Shown one piece after another: positions 27,801 to 35,409 of a stretch of DNA of 64,000 nucleotides. Both the position numbers and the translations under genes were made by a program. The notes beneath the pieces are model-generated. The model was not told where the DNA came from. It saw nothing but the letters and a program-made list of their open reading frames with translations, and did no database searches. This DNA comes from Caldalkalibacillus uzonensis (GTDB lineage Bacteria > Bacillota > Bacilli > Caldalkalibacillales > Caldalkalibacillaceae), in the NCBI RefSeq assembly GCF_030814135.1, contig NZ_JAUSUQ010000003.1, positions 283,180-347,179 of the forward strand, written 5' to 3'. How positions within the stretch are numbered: position 1 is the stretch's first letter; every line of letters begins with the position of its first letter.

Positions 27801-28391
27801 CGATTCCTTCCTGGAGGCCAGCGAGTGATAAACCTTGTTGTCATAGACTAACCGCTCCTCAATAGCTTTGACGGCTTCCACCAGGACCAAATCTTCCGGT
27901 GAGAAAAGGCCAAAGGGCATCACCGTCGCCAAGAGGTCGGTTGAGACTTCTCTTTTATCCTTGGCCCGGATGAGCATCCCGCCGGAAAGACCGTGCTCAA
28001 AAACAAAATCACGTATTTCAGTCAAATATTTCTGAAGAATATTCTGACCCGTCAGCCGTTTGGCAGCATTAAGAGCGCCATAACATATCCCGAGATTAGA
28101 GATATGAATAAGATCATCAGATTCTCCCCAGATATTTGAAGCAGGTTGCTGCCAATGGTCACATATAAAGTTCACCGCATGCTCGATCAAGCTTTGATAT
28201 TGGATAACAAGCTGGTGTTCGTTACTTCGTGCCTGGTGCTCCGCCAACATCCATATCCACACCGCTTTGGGCAGAATGTGATCCTCCTTTCCTGTCTGTT
28301 CAGCACTTTGTTTTAAAATCTGTTCCGATTGGTTGAATCTCTTTTCTAACTGATAACAGTATGCTCGGAACAATTTACCCATCAAGCTCAT
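24885..28391 (-). CDS. Cytoplasmic GH31 enzyme with N-terminal GH15-like half-barrel (putative cycloalternan-degrading)
   Basis: A 1168-residue protein without a signal peptide. Residues about 30-265 are helical and resemble part of a GH15 (alpha/alpha) barrel (NIWGESDDLIHISNLGICYG, EVSTDLLATVMPFGL). Residues about 268-365 match the CtsY N-terminal beta domain (PFGHDNPYHPLQTDREPKLP). The GH31 barrel follows, with nucleophile in FKTDGGEFVFG and acid/base in HWAGDERSTF, both as in CtsY. Being intracellular and next to an importer, it probably opens imported cycloalternan, as the GH31 enzymes of the Listeria pathway do (inference). Its ATG overlaps the upstream stop (ATGA), seven bases after GGGAGG. 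Confidence 0.82.
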   Translation of the reverse strand: MSLMGKLFRAYCYQLEKRFNQSEQILKQSAEQTGKEDHILPKAVWIWMLAEHQARSNEHQLVIQYQSLIEHAVNFICDHWQQPASNIWGESDDLIHISNLGICYGALNAAKRLTGQNILQKYLTEIRDFVFEHGLSGGMLIRAKDKREVSTDLLATVMPFGLFSPEDLVLVEAVKAIEERLVYDNKVYHSLASRKESPASTAWLAWYFTEKGELDKGNFYLKTARQLLSGEDSGDGELADALIDIVNHYLSEALPATGEVRMIHTPFGHDNPYHPLQTDREPKLPQAGQDVKVRAQVWPEPENGQVFVHVRTESKEYEVKCVKKHQEDNVLWEASLGSFSLGETVRYAFYLQLPDRTVRGKEEYSFSPLALNELASVSCLGVDENTLWLKGEDTLQLHNVYIGMGNTAEGWRCEVRLADRGKSASPGIDLPPQQKQSLLHWQEDEEQIQLFGPNGTCVFRKKPFHIQVLDGKENILLSGYEHLLPVLQWSVDSEGQVYQMRWNFHSPLDERFYGMGERYHRLQYRGERIDCYVYNQYRDQGSRTYLPAPFYLSSKGYGFFLDHPCYSVFDFAHQFEDLLSINIDLNPARPFCSFHLFSGEPKEVLQHYTAVTGKPVLPPVWAFGPWMSSNNWDRESVVKQQVELTNRYQIPATVLVLEQWSDECTYYIFNDAEYDLKPGHDFFNYEDFHFPAWGRWPNPKALIDYVHQQGMKVILWQIPIQKYLNKQSHAQKDEDERYMIEAGYVVKEKDGRPYRIPEGWFKGSLLMDFSNNEACEWWFSKRKYLLEIGVDGFKTDGGEFVFGRDVQFADGRTGAEMRNLYPNDYVQAYFDFASSYHNGEALTFSRAGYAGAQNFPAHWAGDERSTFDAFRHSLIAGLSSGLSGIPFWGWDLAGFNGEIPTCELFIRSAQMAAFCPIMQYHAESKAEFNQDRTPWNIAERTGDRRAIEGYRFYANLRMNLLPYIFAQAKTSSLTGVPLMRSLWLEFPDDLRCYSVYDQYLFGDDLLVAPVIEEGATERMVYFPQGKWIDLWTNEVVTGPCWKRVKAPLLKIPVYVRQGTVLACNCGEDLKLGTWVGNRVDQYAGQPVLRLYPAEGMTKTVEDHLQQTWSISCRRADGQWQIDVNGPKGTVCLIPQSLLEGEQTILVNGREIQPNKQATTDDSCVVIRL

Positions 28392-30316
28392 TTCGCTCCC
28401 TCCCAAAGATTCCGGCAGACCGCCAGCCGGCCATAATTAAATCCATCCTCTGTAGACAGGATAGAGATTGCGGAGACAAATTCAGCACAGGCCCAGGTTA
28501 AGGGATTGATAAAGGCCTGTTGCTCATTTTGGGCATCAATGGCTTCTGGCATCAAACCATAACCGTTGGCGTGATCCAGCAGCCAGTTGATTTTAGCTTC
28601 ATATTGCTCTGCATCACCGATTAGTGCTTGAAACTGGGCACACGCTGCCGTATTAAACAGCCATGGCCCGTGATGGTACTCTTGCTCGGTATAGCCTATA
28701 CCATGCCCAAAAAATGAAGCATGCTCCAGCAAGAAGCGGTTGTTTTTTTGCATCCTCTCATTCAGCGGATAACCGTATAATGGAGCAAAATATTGCGGCG
28801 TATCATATTTTTTCACCACTTCATCGCTATAGGTGACGTAACCATAGCCATATCGCCCCTCATTCTCCAGCCATGTTGATTCTATTCCCTGCTGAATATC
28901 CTTAGCCAACTTTCTCCATGAGTCGGCCCTTCGATTATCCCCGTGCAGTTCAGCCATATCAGCGGCAGCCATCAATCCGCCATAGATAAACATATTTGAA
29001 GAGGTAATGTAAGCCGGTCCGAATACCCCTTCATTCACTCCGCCTTCCGGCCCGATCAGCCCATGTTTGCCCCGGTATTTTCGCAGCACTTCCACATAAG
29101 GTTTGATTTCATCTAACGACAGCAGCCACTCCCCGGTCCGTTGAAAGTAGGTCAGAACATTACGCAAAAAATACCCTTGTGAATCAAGTTGATGGAACAC
29201 ATTGTTATTGGCTCCCTCTCTCGGCTTACCTTGGGCGTCGTACCTTTGGTAAAATTCACCGGTTCCGTCTTTGGTTGCTCGCTGGATAAGATAATCCATG
29301 ATTTCTTGTGCTTCTTTATAATGGCCGCTTAACAAGAAGGATCGGGCAATCATCATCGCATCCCTCGCATAGTAGCAGGGAGAGCCTTTGGAATAATAAT
29401 GCCCTGTAATATCTGCTGGTACAAAACCGCCCAATAAGGACGCTTTGAGAGCAATAAGGTTGACATGGTAGTATGAACGGATATGTGAAGGCAAATGGAG
29501 ACTTTGCTCTACGCCGTTATGCAACCACTGGCGCCAATAGGCTGATGCCTGACTGCGCTCATGGTCCCAGTCCCATAAGGCAGCTTGATTCAGGGACCCC
29601 GGCTCCCCTCCTACTGCTATTCCCCAACGGATGCAAACTTGTGAGTGAGCGGGAATGCTTATATCACAGCTTAATGTGACACCGATGAAATGGGAGGTTT
29701 GAAGTTCGGCAGGAGTTTCTGTCTCAGTAAGCAAGTTTTGCATAGTTTGCCAAACAAATCCTGTGGGAGACTCCACATTGATGTTAATCTTTTGTACTTG
29801 TTCCATGGCTATGATAAGACTGCCATATGGACTGGTCCAGATAACGCCCTGCTCTGTCTTTATTGCCTTCCCACCACCTGGATTCCGCAGGATCACATAA
29901 CCCCCCGTTTCCAACTGCACTGTTTGGGAGTTTTCATTAAACAGTGTTGTTTCAAAAACAATTTTATTCTTTTCAGTAGCAAACACTTCTTCTTGCCATC
30001 CTATCCGCTTGTTGACTTGGGACTTAAACCGGGTTTGGAACAAATAACCTTCCTTAGTACTAGTAGTCTGCGGGTGCTGGTGAATAGGATGAGACTTACC
30101 GTTGATCTTTCTGTTGCCAATTTCCAGCTCACCGTTAGGGTGCTTAAGAAAGGTGACAGCGGAATGGATCAGATCATGCTCATAGGTTTGATAAAAGAAA
30201 TGTTGAATACCCACCCCCTGCCAGTCCACGATACCATTATCCACACCATATAAAGCAGAGGTGTTTTCTCCCCCCACAACGGCAATGCCAGGATAGCGTT
30301 GACCGTAAGTCGTCAT
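28388..30316 (-). CDS. GH15-like (alpha/alpha)6 glycosidase, cytoplasmic
   Basis: A 642-residue protein. The first 250 residues form a beta-sandwich-like N-domain; the rest is an (alpha/alpha)6 barrel of glucoamylase type. Clues are YYARDAMMIARSFL (the aromatic-Arg-Asp start of the GH15 barrel), HQLDSQGYFLRNVL, and the C-terminal YGLMPEAID with NPLTWACAEFVSAI, matching the GH15 region that carries a catalytic glutamate and the final helix. GH15 members remove glucose from alpha-linked ends. No signal peptide, so it probably acts on imported or GH31-released oligosaccharides. Its ATG overlaps the GH125-like stop (ATGA) with a GGAGGAAGA site. Confidence 0.75.
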   Translation of the reverse strand: MTTYGQRYPGIAVVGGENTSALYGVDNGIVDWQGVGIQHFFYQTYEHDLIHSAVTFLKHPNGELEIGNRKINGKSHPIHQHPQTTSTKEGYLFQTRFKSQVNKRIGWQEEVFATEKNKIVFETTLFNENSQTVQLETGGYVILRNPGGGKAIKTEQGVIWTSPYGSLIIAMEQVQKININVESPTGFVWQTMQNLLTETETPAELQTSHFIGVTLSCDISIPAHSQVCIRWGIAVGGEPGSLNQAALWDWDHERSQASAYWRQWLHNGVEQSLHLPSHIRSYYHVNLIALKASLLGGFVPADITGHYYSKGSPCYYARDAMMIARSFLLSGHYKEAQEIMDYLIQRATKDGTGEFYQRYDAQGKPREGANNNVFHQLDSQGYFLRNVLTYFQRTGEWLLSLDEIKPYVEVLRKYRGKHGLIGPEGGVNEGVFGPAYITSSNMFIYGGLMAAADMAELHGDNRRADSWRKLAKDIQQGIESTWLENEGRYGYGYVTYSDEVVKKYDTPQYFAPLYGYPLNERMQKNNRFLLEHASFFGHGIGYTEQEYHHGPWLFNTAACAQFQALIGDAEQYEAKINWLLDHANGYGLMPEAIDAQNEQQAFINPLTWACAEFVSAISILSTEDGFNYGRLAVCRNLWEGAK

Positions 30317-32145
30317 TGCTCTTCCTCCTTTTGTCCAAACGCCATATAAATAGCATAAGCTAAAAATCCGGCACAGGTGGCAAAATGCTCACCGGTCCGT
30401 GAAACACCGGTATGCTCGTCAATACTCTCACAAGCAATGCCGCCGTCCATGGGTGCTCTTAAAATCAGATCTTTGGCCTGCTCCTTCCTGCCAGCCAAAA
30501 AGCTGTTGGCAATGCTTAACACCCAGGGATGTTCAGCATGGGCACACCCTAACTCTGCAAAGGCACATCCGGCAAACGCGTAATCATTGACCGGCGAGCG
30601 AATCACTTTCACCGTGTTCAGGTACACCGGATCATCAAAGGCACAAAAACCGTAATACGGTAACAGCTGCAAGCTGCCGGGAGGTTCATCATACACATTG
30701 AAATGACCGTTTAAATCTACTGACCAAGCATATATGTCTTGGCCTTCATGTTTAACGATCATGTGAGTTTGGATCGCTTGTTTAACACGTTTGGCATTCT
30801 CAAGGTATATCTGGGCACGATTGTGCTCACCATGCTTTTTAGCCATATCGCTTAAGATCATATACACTTTCCACACCAGGACATTGTTGTAGGTCAAATA
30901 TGGATAGGTTATCGGATCATCTGTCGGCTGCAGAAAGGTGTCATACAGGTCGATGCGCGGATGACGGTGTTCCTCCAATTCCGCTATAATCTGCTGCACC
31001 GATTGTCGGACATGCGGTTCTTCCAGATAGCCCCAGTCTCCGCTATAGCAAACATAACGGTCTAAGGCAATGATGGGCGCACACAATTCATCCAGTTCAA
31101 ACCCAGGTTCAAGCACTGTCCCGTCAATGTAGCGGCTGTGAATGCCAATGTTTCGGCGTTGGGTGGTAAACACGTAATCGAGCATCTTCCTGGCCCGTTT
31201 CACATCGGTCACCAGAATAGAAGGCAAACTCCACAACAAACTGTCACGGTCCCAATAGGCCGCACTGACGTAATACCTTGGGCTGCGGGAGGTGACCAAC
31301 ACATCTTCTTCCGTATCAAGCGTTTTGCCTGTGGCAAAAAAATAATTGAAAAACAGATTCACATTCATCACTTCGTCAAGGCGCTGGTCTGTCGTGGTCT
31401 TTATCCGTTGCTGCAGCCAGTCCAGGGTGGTTCGCTTAACAGTCTGCCAACCTTTCCTGTACATTTCTTTAGCAGCAGTGGCAGCACCAACCTCTTCAAG
31501 GCCTAACCCCCAGTAAAAACAAAGAGACATTTGTTGGCCAGGCTCCAATATCGCCTTTTTTAGCAAAGCATATGTCCAACTCTGATTTTCATCTTGTTGA
31601 TATTGCAATATGTCTAATTCTGTATCAGTGATTGGCGCCAGGGCAAACAAAGGGGTTTCACCTACTAACTCCAAAATAATAGACTGATTCCATCCGCTCT
31701 CAAACACGGTGGGACGTGCGTTGATTTCCTTACTTTCGTTAATGGTATGTAAATTTCTATACCAACACCCTTCCAATCCGAACTCTATCGTTTGCTTTTC
31801 CGTACAATTCGTATTTGTGACTTGCAGCAGGTAGTAAAAACCCCGTTCACCTACCGGGGCACAGATCTCCCCTTTCCAGATTAAATAATCATGCTGACAT
31901 ATAAATTTGGGTATCCAGTAGGCTTCTCTCTCCCAATACAAAGACGAACTGATCCGTTGCCCGTCGACCCTTAACACAGGCTGCATGAGGGGGCAGTCTC
32001 CGGAATGCCCGGCAATCTCAATTAACCCCCTGTGCTTCATGCTGATAAAATTAATATTTTCAATCCTTCCATCTGTATAGAGTGTTGGAATGGAAACTTG
32101 CTCATTGCCGGTTGGAATGTAAATGTCAGTCATCCTCAGTTTCAT
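30313..32145 (-). CDS. GH125-like (alpha/alpha)6 glycosidase, cytoplasmic
   Basis: A 610-residue protein. An N-terminal beta domain of about 230 residues precedes a helical barrel with features like GH125 exo-alpha-glycosidases: AAYWDRDSLLWSLPSIL, FLQPTDDPITYPYLTYNN (compare F-x-PSDDAT..PF in GH125) and VIRSPVNDYAFAG. It is longer than typical GH125 enzymes (about 430 residues) and diverged, so a new subfamily is possible. GH125 proteins known to me are alpha-mannosidases; here a glucan substrate is more likely from context. No signal peptide. The ATG at 32145 follows GGGAGAGG; the GTG at 32160 overlaps that site. Confidence 0.65.
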   Translation of the reverse strand: MKLRMTDIYIPTGNEQVSIPTLYTDGRIENINFISMKHRGLIEIAGHSGDCPLMQPVLRVDGQRISSSLYWEREAYWIPKFICQHDYLIWKGEICAPVGERGFYYLLQVTNTNCTEKQTIEFGLEGCWYRNLHTINESKEINARPTVFESGWNQSIILELVGETPLFALAPITDTELDILQYQQDENQSWTYALLKKAILEPGQQMSLCFYWGLGLEEVGAATAAKEMYRKGWQTVKRTTLDWLQQRIKTTTDQRLDEVMNVNLFFNYFFATGKTLDTEEDVLVTSRSPRYYVSAAYWDRDSLLWSLPSILVTDVKRARKMLDYVFTTQRRNIGIHSRYIDGTVLEPGFELDELCAPIIALDRYVCYSGDWGYLEEPHVRQSVQQIIAELEEHRHPRIDLYDTFLQPTDDPITYPYLTYNNVLVWKVYMILSDMAKKHGEHNRAQIYLENAKRVKQAIQTHMIVKHEGQDIYAWSVDLNGHFNVYDEPPGSLQLLPYYGFCAFDDPVYLNTVKVIRSPVNDYAFAGCAFAELGCAHAEHPWVLSIANSFLAGRKEQAKDLILRAPMDGGIACESIDEHTGVSRTGEHFATCAGFLAYAIYMAFGQKEEEQ

Positions 32146-32174
32146 TGCTGCCTCTCCCACCCTTTTTTTAAAAG

Positions 32175-32218
32175 TGAGAAGAAAGAAAAGAGAGTAACTT
32201 CCTCTTTTCCTTCTTCTT
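32175..32218 (-). terminator. Intercistronic hairpin after the substrate-binding protein gene
   Basis: GAGAAGAAAGAAAAGAGA (32175-32192) pairs with TCTTTTCCTTCTTC to its right, giving a long A/G-C/T stem within 60 bases of the binding-protein stop on the minus strand. Such hairpins behind binding-protein genes commonly cap mRNA or attenuate downstream transcription so that binding protein exceeds the enzymes. Confidence 0.55.
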
Positions 32219-32231
32219 TAGTCTTCCATGC

Positions 32232-33512
32232 TTAATCCAGCAGCTCTTTTAATTTTTTCTCCGCATTAGCCAACGCTTCATCAGGCGTCTTTTGACCCAA
32301 TTTGACTCGGTCCAGCTCCTCATCGATCATATCTGTCATTTCGCTCCAGCGTTCAATCACAGGAGGCACCACCAGTGTGTCTAAGGCTTCAAATACAATG
32401 TGTCTGCTTTCTGGAGGTGTTTGCTGCAGGTAGTCTTCAACCAATGACGGTTCACTGACGGCCGGCAATTCCCAAGCGGCATCAACACGAATTTGGGCCG
32501 CTTCCTGACTGGCACTCATAAATTTGATCCATTCCCAAGCGGCTTCAGGATGTTCGCTGTCTTTGGAGATGGCCAGACCGTTGGCAAAAAAGTGGTGCGC
32601 TTTCTGCGTGTTGCCAGGTTCCAATACTATATCCCAGTCAAACGGCGCATCTTTAAAGGAATCAAACATCCAAATACCGGTCCGCAACATGGCAATCTTT
32701 CCGGCTTTAAACAGGTCTCCGTCAGATTGGCCCGACATGTCTGCATCAGATGGCGTCACCTTATATTTGTGAATTTTGTCGATCATCCATTGCAAAGCTT
32801 CCACATTCTCGGGTGTATGCAAGGTGACCTCCGTTTTGTCCTCATTGAAAACGGCTCCCCCGTTCTGGGCAATGGTTTTATAAAATTCCCAAAACTGAAC
32901 CGGAGCATAAGTCCCCCAGATCCCTTCTTCATGATTGGTCAGTTGTTGGGCAGCCTCCAATTCATCCGCCCAGGTCCAATCGGGTTGGGGATACTCTACA
33001 CCCGCTTCATCAAACAGATCTTTGTTATAAAAGAGCACCACGTTGGAAAAACTCTCCACCATGCCGTATTGTTTTCCATTGTATTGAAACGCTTCATAGG
33101 CACGCTGGTTTAAAGAACCAGGATCAAATTCATGATCATTGGCAATTAATTCATCCAGCTCCAACAGGGCACCTTTGGCCGCGTAGCTGACAAAGTTTTC
33201 ATAGTTTAGCTCAAAGGTATCCGGTGCATTTCCGCCAGCAATTTGGGTTTGCAAGCGGGTAAAATAATCCTGGAATGAAGCCATCTCATATTTAATCTTG
33301 ATGTTGGGATGTTTAGCCTCAAATGCTTCAATCATCGCTTGCAAAGCTTGTTCATGGCCTTCACCCGGAGAAAAGGTGAAGTAGGTGATGGTGACTTGTT
33401 CATCAGCAGGTACATCTGAATCAGACGGTGTACTTGACTCTTGTGAGCCGCATCCAGCTATTAATCCGGCCAACAGAATGAGAATAGACAAACAGAAGAC
33501 TATTTTTCTCAA
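32232..33512 (-). CDS. Sugar ABC transporter substrate-binding lipoprotein (CUT1 type)
   Basis: A 426-residue lipoprotein. A signal peptide ends in lipobox LIAGC and the mature protein is a family 1 (MalE-like) extracellular binding protein: TYFTFSPGEGHEQALQAMIE, IKIKYEMASFQDYFTRL, GGNAPDTFELN and a late FFANGLAIS segment. It should capture an oligosaccharide, most probably cycloalternan given the operon, and hand it to the two permeases. The start is TTG at 33512, eight bases after GGGGG, which places the signal peptide correctly; the ATG 111 bases upstream would add a hydrophilic leader. Confidence 0.88.
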   Translation of the reverse strand: MRKIVFCLSILILLAGLIAGCGSQESSTPSDSDVPADEQVTITYFTFSPGEGHEQALQAMIEAFEAKHPNIKIKYEMASFQDYFTRLQTQIAGGNAPDTFELNYENFVSYAAKGALLELDELIANDHEFDPGSLNQRAYEAFQYNGKQYGMVESFSNVVLFYNKDLFDEAGVEYPQPDWTWADELEAAQQLTNHEEGIWGTYAPVQFWEFYKTIAQNGGAVFNEDKTEVTLHTPENVEALQWMIDKIHKYKVTPSDADMSGQSDGDLFKAGKIAMLRTGIWMFDSFKDAPFDWDIVLEPGNTQKAHHFFANGLAISKDSEHPEAAWEWIKFMSASQEAAQIRVDAAWELPAVSEPSLVEDYLQQTPPESRHIVFEALDTLVVPPVIERWSEMTDMIDEELDRVKLGQKTPDEALANAEKKLKELLD

Positions 33513-33627
33513 TGTGATTTCCCCCTTTTGGATAATAAACAATGAACCGCGTCCCATCTTATCCGACCAACATGTCTCTTTCCTGTCCCTGATCCACCAC
33601 CCCCTGTTCAACAAAGTGACCATCCTT

Positions 33628-34506
33628 TTATTCTTTCAGCCCGCTTAAAGTAATACCGCGAATAAAGTATTTTTGGGCAAAGAGATAGACACTTAAAATC
33701 GGTATCACACTGATCACCACCCCTGCCATCATCAGGTTCCAGTCTGTCTCCCACCTGCCATGCAACATGGACAATCCCAACGGAAGTGTCATCATGTTAC
33801 GGTCGCTAATAATAATGAGCGGCCACAAAAAGTTGTTCCAAGATTGCATAAAGGAAAAAACTGCAAGGGTGGCCAAGGCCGGTTTAGCTAGTGGAAGGAT
33901 GATTTGCCAGTAAACTCTGAAATGGCTGGCCCCGTCTATAAAGGCCGCTTCTTCCAACGACTTGGGAATGGTCAGAAAGGATTGTCTGAGCAAAAAGGTG
34001 CCAAAGGCACTGAACACACCAGGAACAATCAGGGCTTGATACGTATCCAGCCAGCCCAGATATTTCATCAGAATAAATTGCGGAATCATCGTGACCTGCG
34101 TAGGAACCATCAAGGTAGCCAGGTAAAGGAGAAACAGCGTCTCCCGTCCTTTGAACTGGATTCGGGCGAACACATAGGCTGCCATGGAACACAGTAGCAG
34201 CTGTCCGACTGTCGTGAACACGGCAACAATGATGCTGTTCAGTAAAAACTTTTCCACTGGAAACACTTCGGCCACTCTGATGTAATTGTCCAGGCTTATC
34301 TCGTCCGGAATCCACTGTGGAGGAAGAACCATGGTTGCCCCTTTAGACTTTAAAGACGTGGAGATCATCCACAAGAATGGGACGATCATGATCATGGCGC
34401 CACTGACAATCAACAGATAGAACACCGCTTGTTTAATAATACTGACAATATCAATACTGGAAGTATGGGGCTTTTTATGCGTCTCTAGTGTGGTTTTACT
34501 TTCCAT
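33628..34506 (-). CDS. Sugar ABC transporter permease (MalG/UgpE type)
   Basis: A 292-residue permease with six membrane helices. The EAA loop is EEAAFIDGASHFRVYWQIIL, the site that docks the ATPase; VPFLWMISTSLKS and YVFARIQFKGRE-type segments are typical of the MalG subfamily. It pairs with the product of the overlapping upstream gene. The ATG at 34506 follows AAGGTGG with seven-base spacing; the operon encodes no ATPase, so a shared MsmX-like ATPase is presumed. Confidence 0.88.
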   Translation of the reverse strand: MESKTTLETHKKPHTSSIDIVSIIKQAVFYLLIVSGAMIMIVPFLWMISTSLKSKGATMVLPPQWIPDEISLDNYIRVAEVFPVEKFLLNSIIVAVFTTVGQLLLCSMAAYVFARIQFKGRETLFLLYLATLMVPTQVTMIPQFILMKYLGWLDTYQALIVPGVFSAFGTFLLRQSFLTIPKSLEEAAFIDGASHFRVYWQIILPLAKPALATLAVFSFMQSWNNFLWPLIIISDRNMMTLPLGLSMLHGRWETDWNLMMAGVVISVIPILSVYLFAQKYFIRGITLSGLKE

Positions 34507-35380
34507 AATCAACCCACCTTTTTTGCCATCTCATTTGGATAAAGGTGACCACAAAGATCAGGGCAAACAACACCCAGGACAAAGCGGAAGCATAGCCCAT
34601 TTGGAAATAACGGAAAGCGTGGTTGTATATTTCCTGAACCATCACCGTGGTTGCGCCTGCTGGTCCGCCTTCGGTCATTATCATCACCTGGTCAAAGACT
34701 TGAAAAGAATTGATTAACGAAATCACTAAAACGAAAAAGGTGGTCGGTGCGAGCAAAGGCAGCGTGACATACCTAAATTTTTGCCATCCATTAGCCCCAT
34801 CAATGTCAGCCGCCTCGTAATAGTTTTCAGGAATTCCCTGTAATCCGGCTAAAAAGATCACCATCACAAAACCAATATCTTTCCACACACTGGTGATAAT
34901 GATGCTGGGCATAGCCCAGGACGGGTCTTGCAGCCAGGCTGGGCCGTTGATACCGATCAGCGACAGAAAATAATTAACCAACCCGTACGATGGGTTAAAC
35001 ATCCATTTCCAGATGAGAGCCACTGCCACCCAAGACGTGATGACAGGCACAAAGTAGGCGGCCCGGAAAAACACCCTAAACCTTAACCGTCTATTAAGAA
35101 GAAGGGCCACGATTAAAGCCAGCACCATAACGGTCGGCAAATAACCCGCAATAAACAGTAAAGTGTTTGTAAGAGCATTAAAAAATGATGGGTCACGCAG
35201 CAAGTTTATATAATTGTCTACTCCAACGAATTGAGGTGGTGATAAAAGATCCCAGCTTGTAAAACTAAGCACAAATGACGAGATAATCGGAATGCCGATA
35301 AAAAACAGAAAACCAGCTAAGTTTGGCAGTAAAAAAATACTGATGACAGCGAACTTTTTCCATCCCGTATTGCCGACCAT
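34496..35380 (-). CDS. Sugar ABC transporter permease (MalF/UgpA type)
   Basis: A 294-residue permease with six membrane helices. It shows LLPNLAGFLFFIGIPIISS at the start, WKWMFNPSYGLVNYFLS, and the EAA loop (PENYYEAADIDGANGWQKF). This is the MalF-type half of the carbohydrate importer. It starts 29 bases after the ROK gene stop and overlaps the next permease by 11 bases, so all three belong to one transcript. The ATG has AAAGGGGG upstream. Confidence 0.88.
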   Translation of the reverse strand: MVGNTGWKKFAVISIFLLPNLAGFLFFIGIPIISSFVLSFTSWDLLSPPQFVGVDNYINLLRDPSFFNALTNTLLFIAGYLPTVMVLALIVALLLNRRLRFRVFFRAAYFVPVITSWVAVALIWKWMFNPSYGLVNYFLSLIGINGPAWLQDPSWAMPSIIITSVWKDIGFVMVIFLAGLQGIPENYYEAADIDGANGWQKFRYVTLPLLAPTTFFVLVISLINSFQVFDQVMIMTEGGPAGATTVMVQEIYNHAFRYFQMGYASALSWVLFALIFVVTFIQMRWQKRWVDYGK

Positions 35381-35409
35381 TATGTTTCCCCCTTTATCTT
35401 GCAGGCGGT

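Noticed and set aside
30313..32145. True GH125 alpha-mannosidase
   Set aside because: Motifs are similar but diverged, the protein is about 180 residues longer than known members, and the context is alpha-glucan; kept as GH125-like only.
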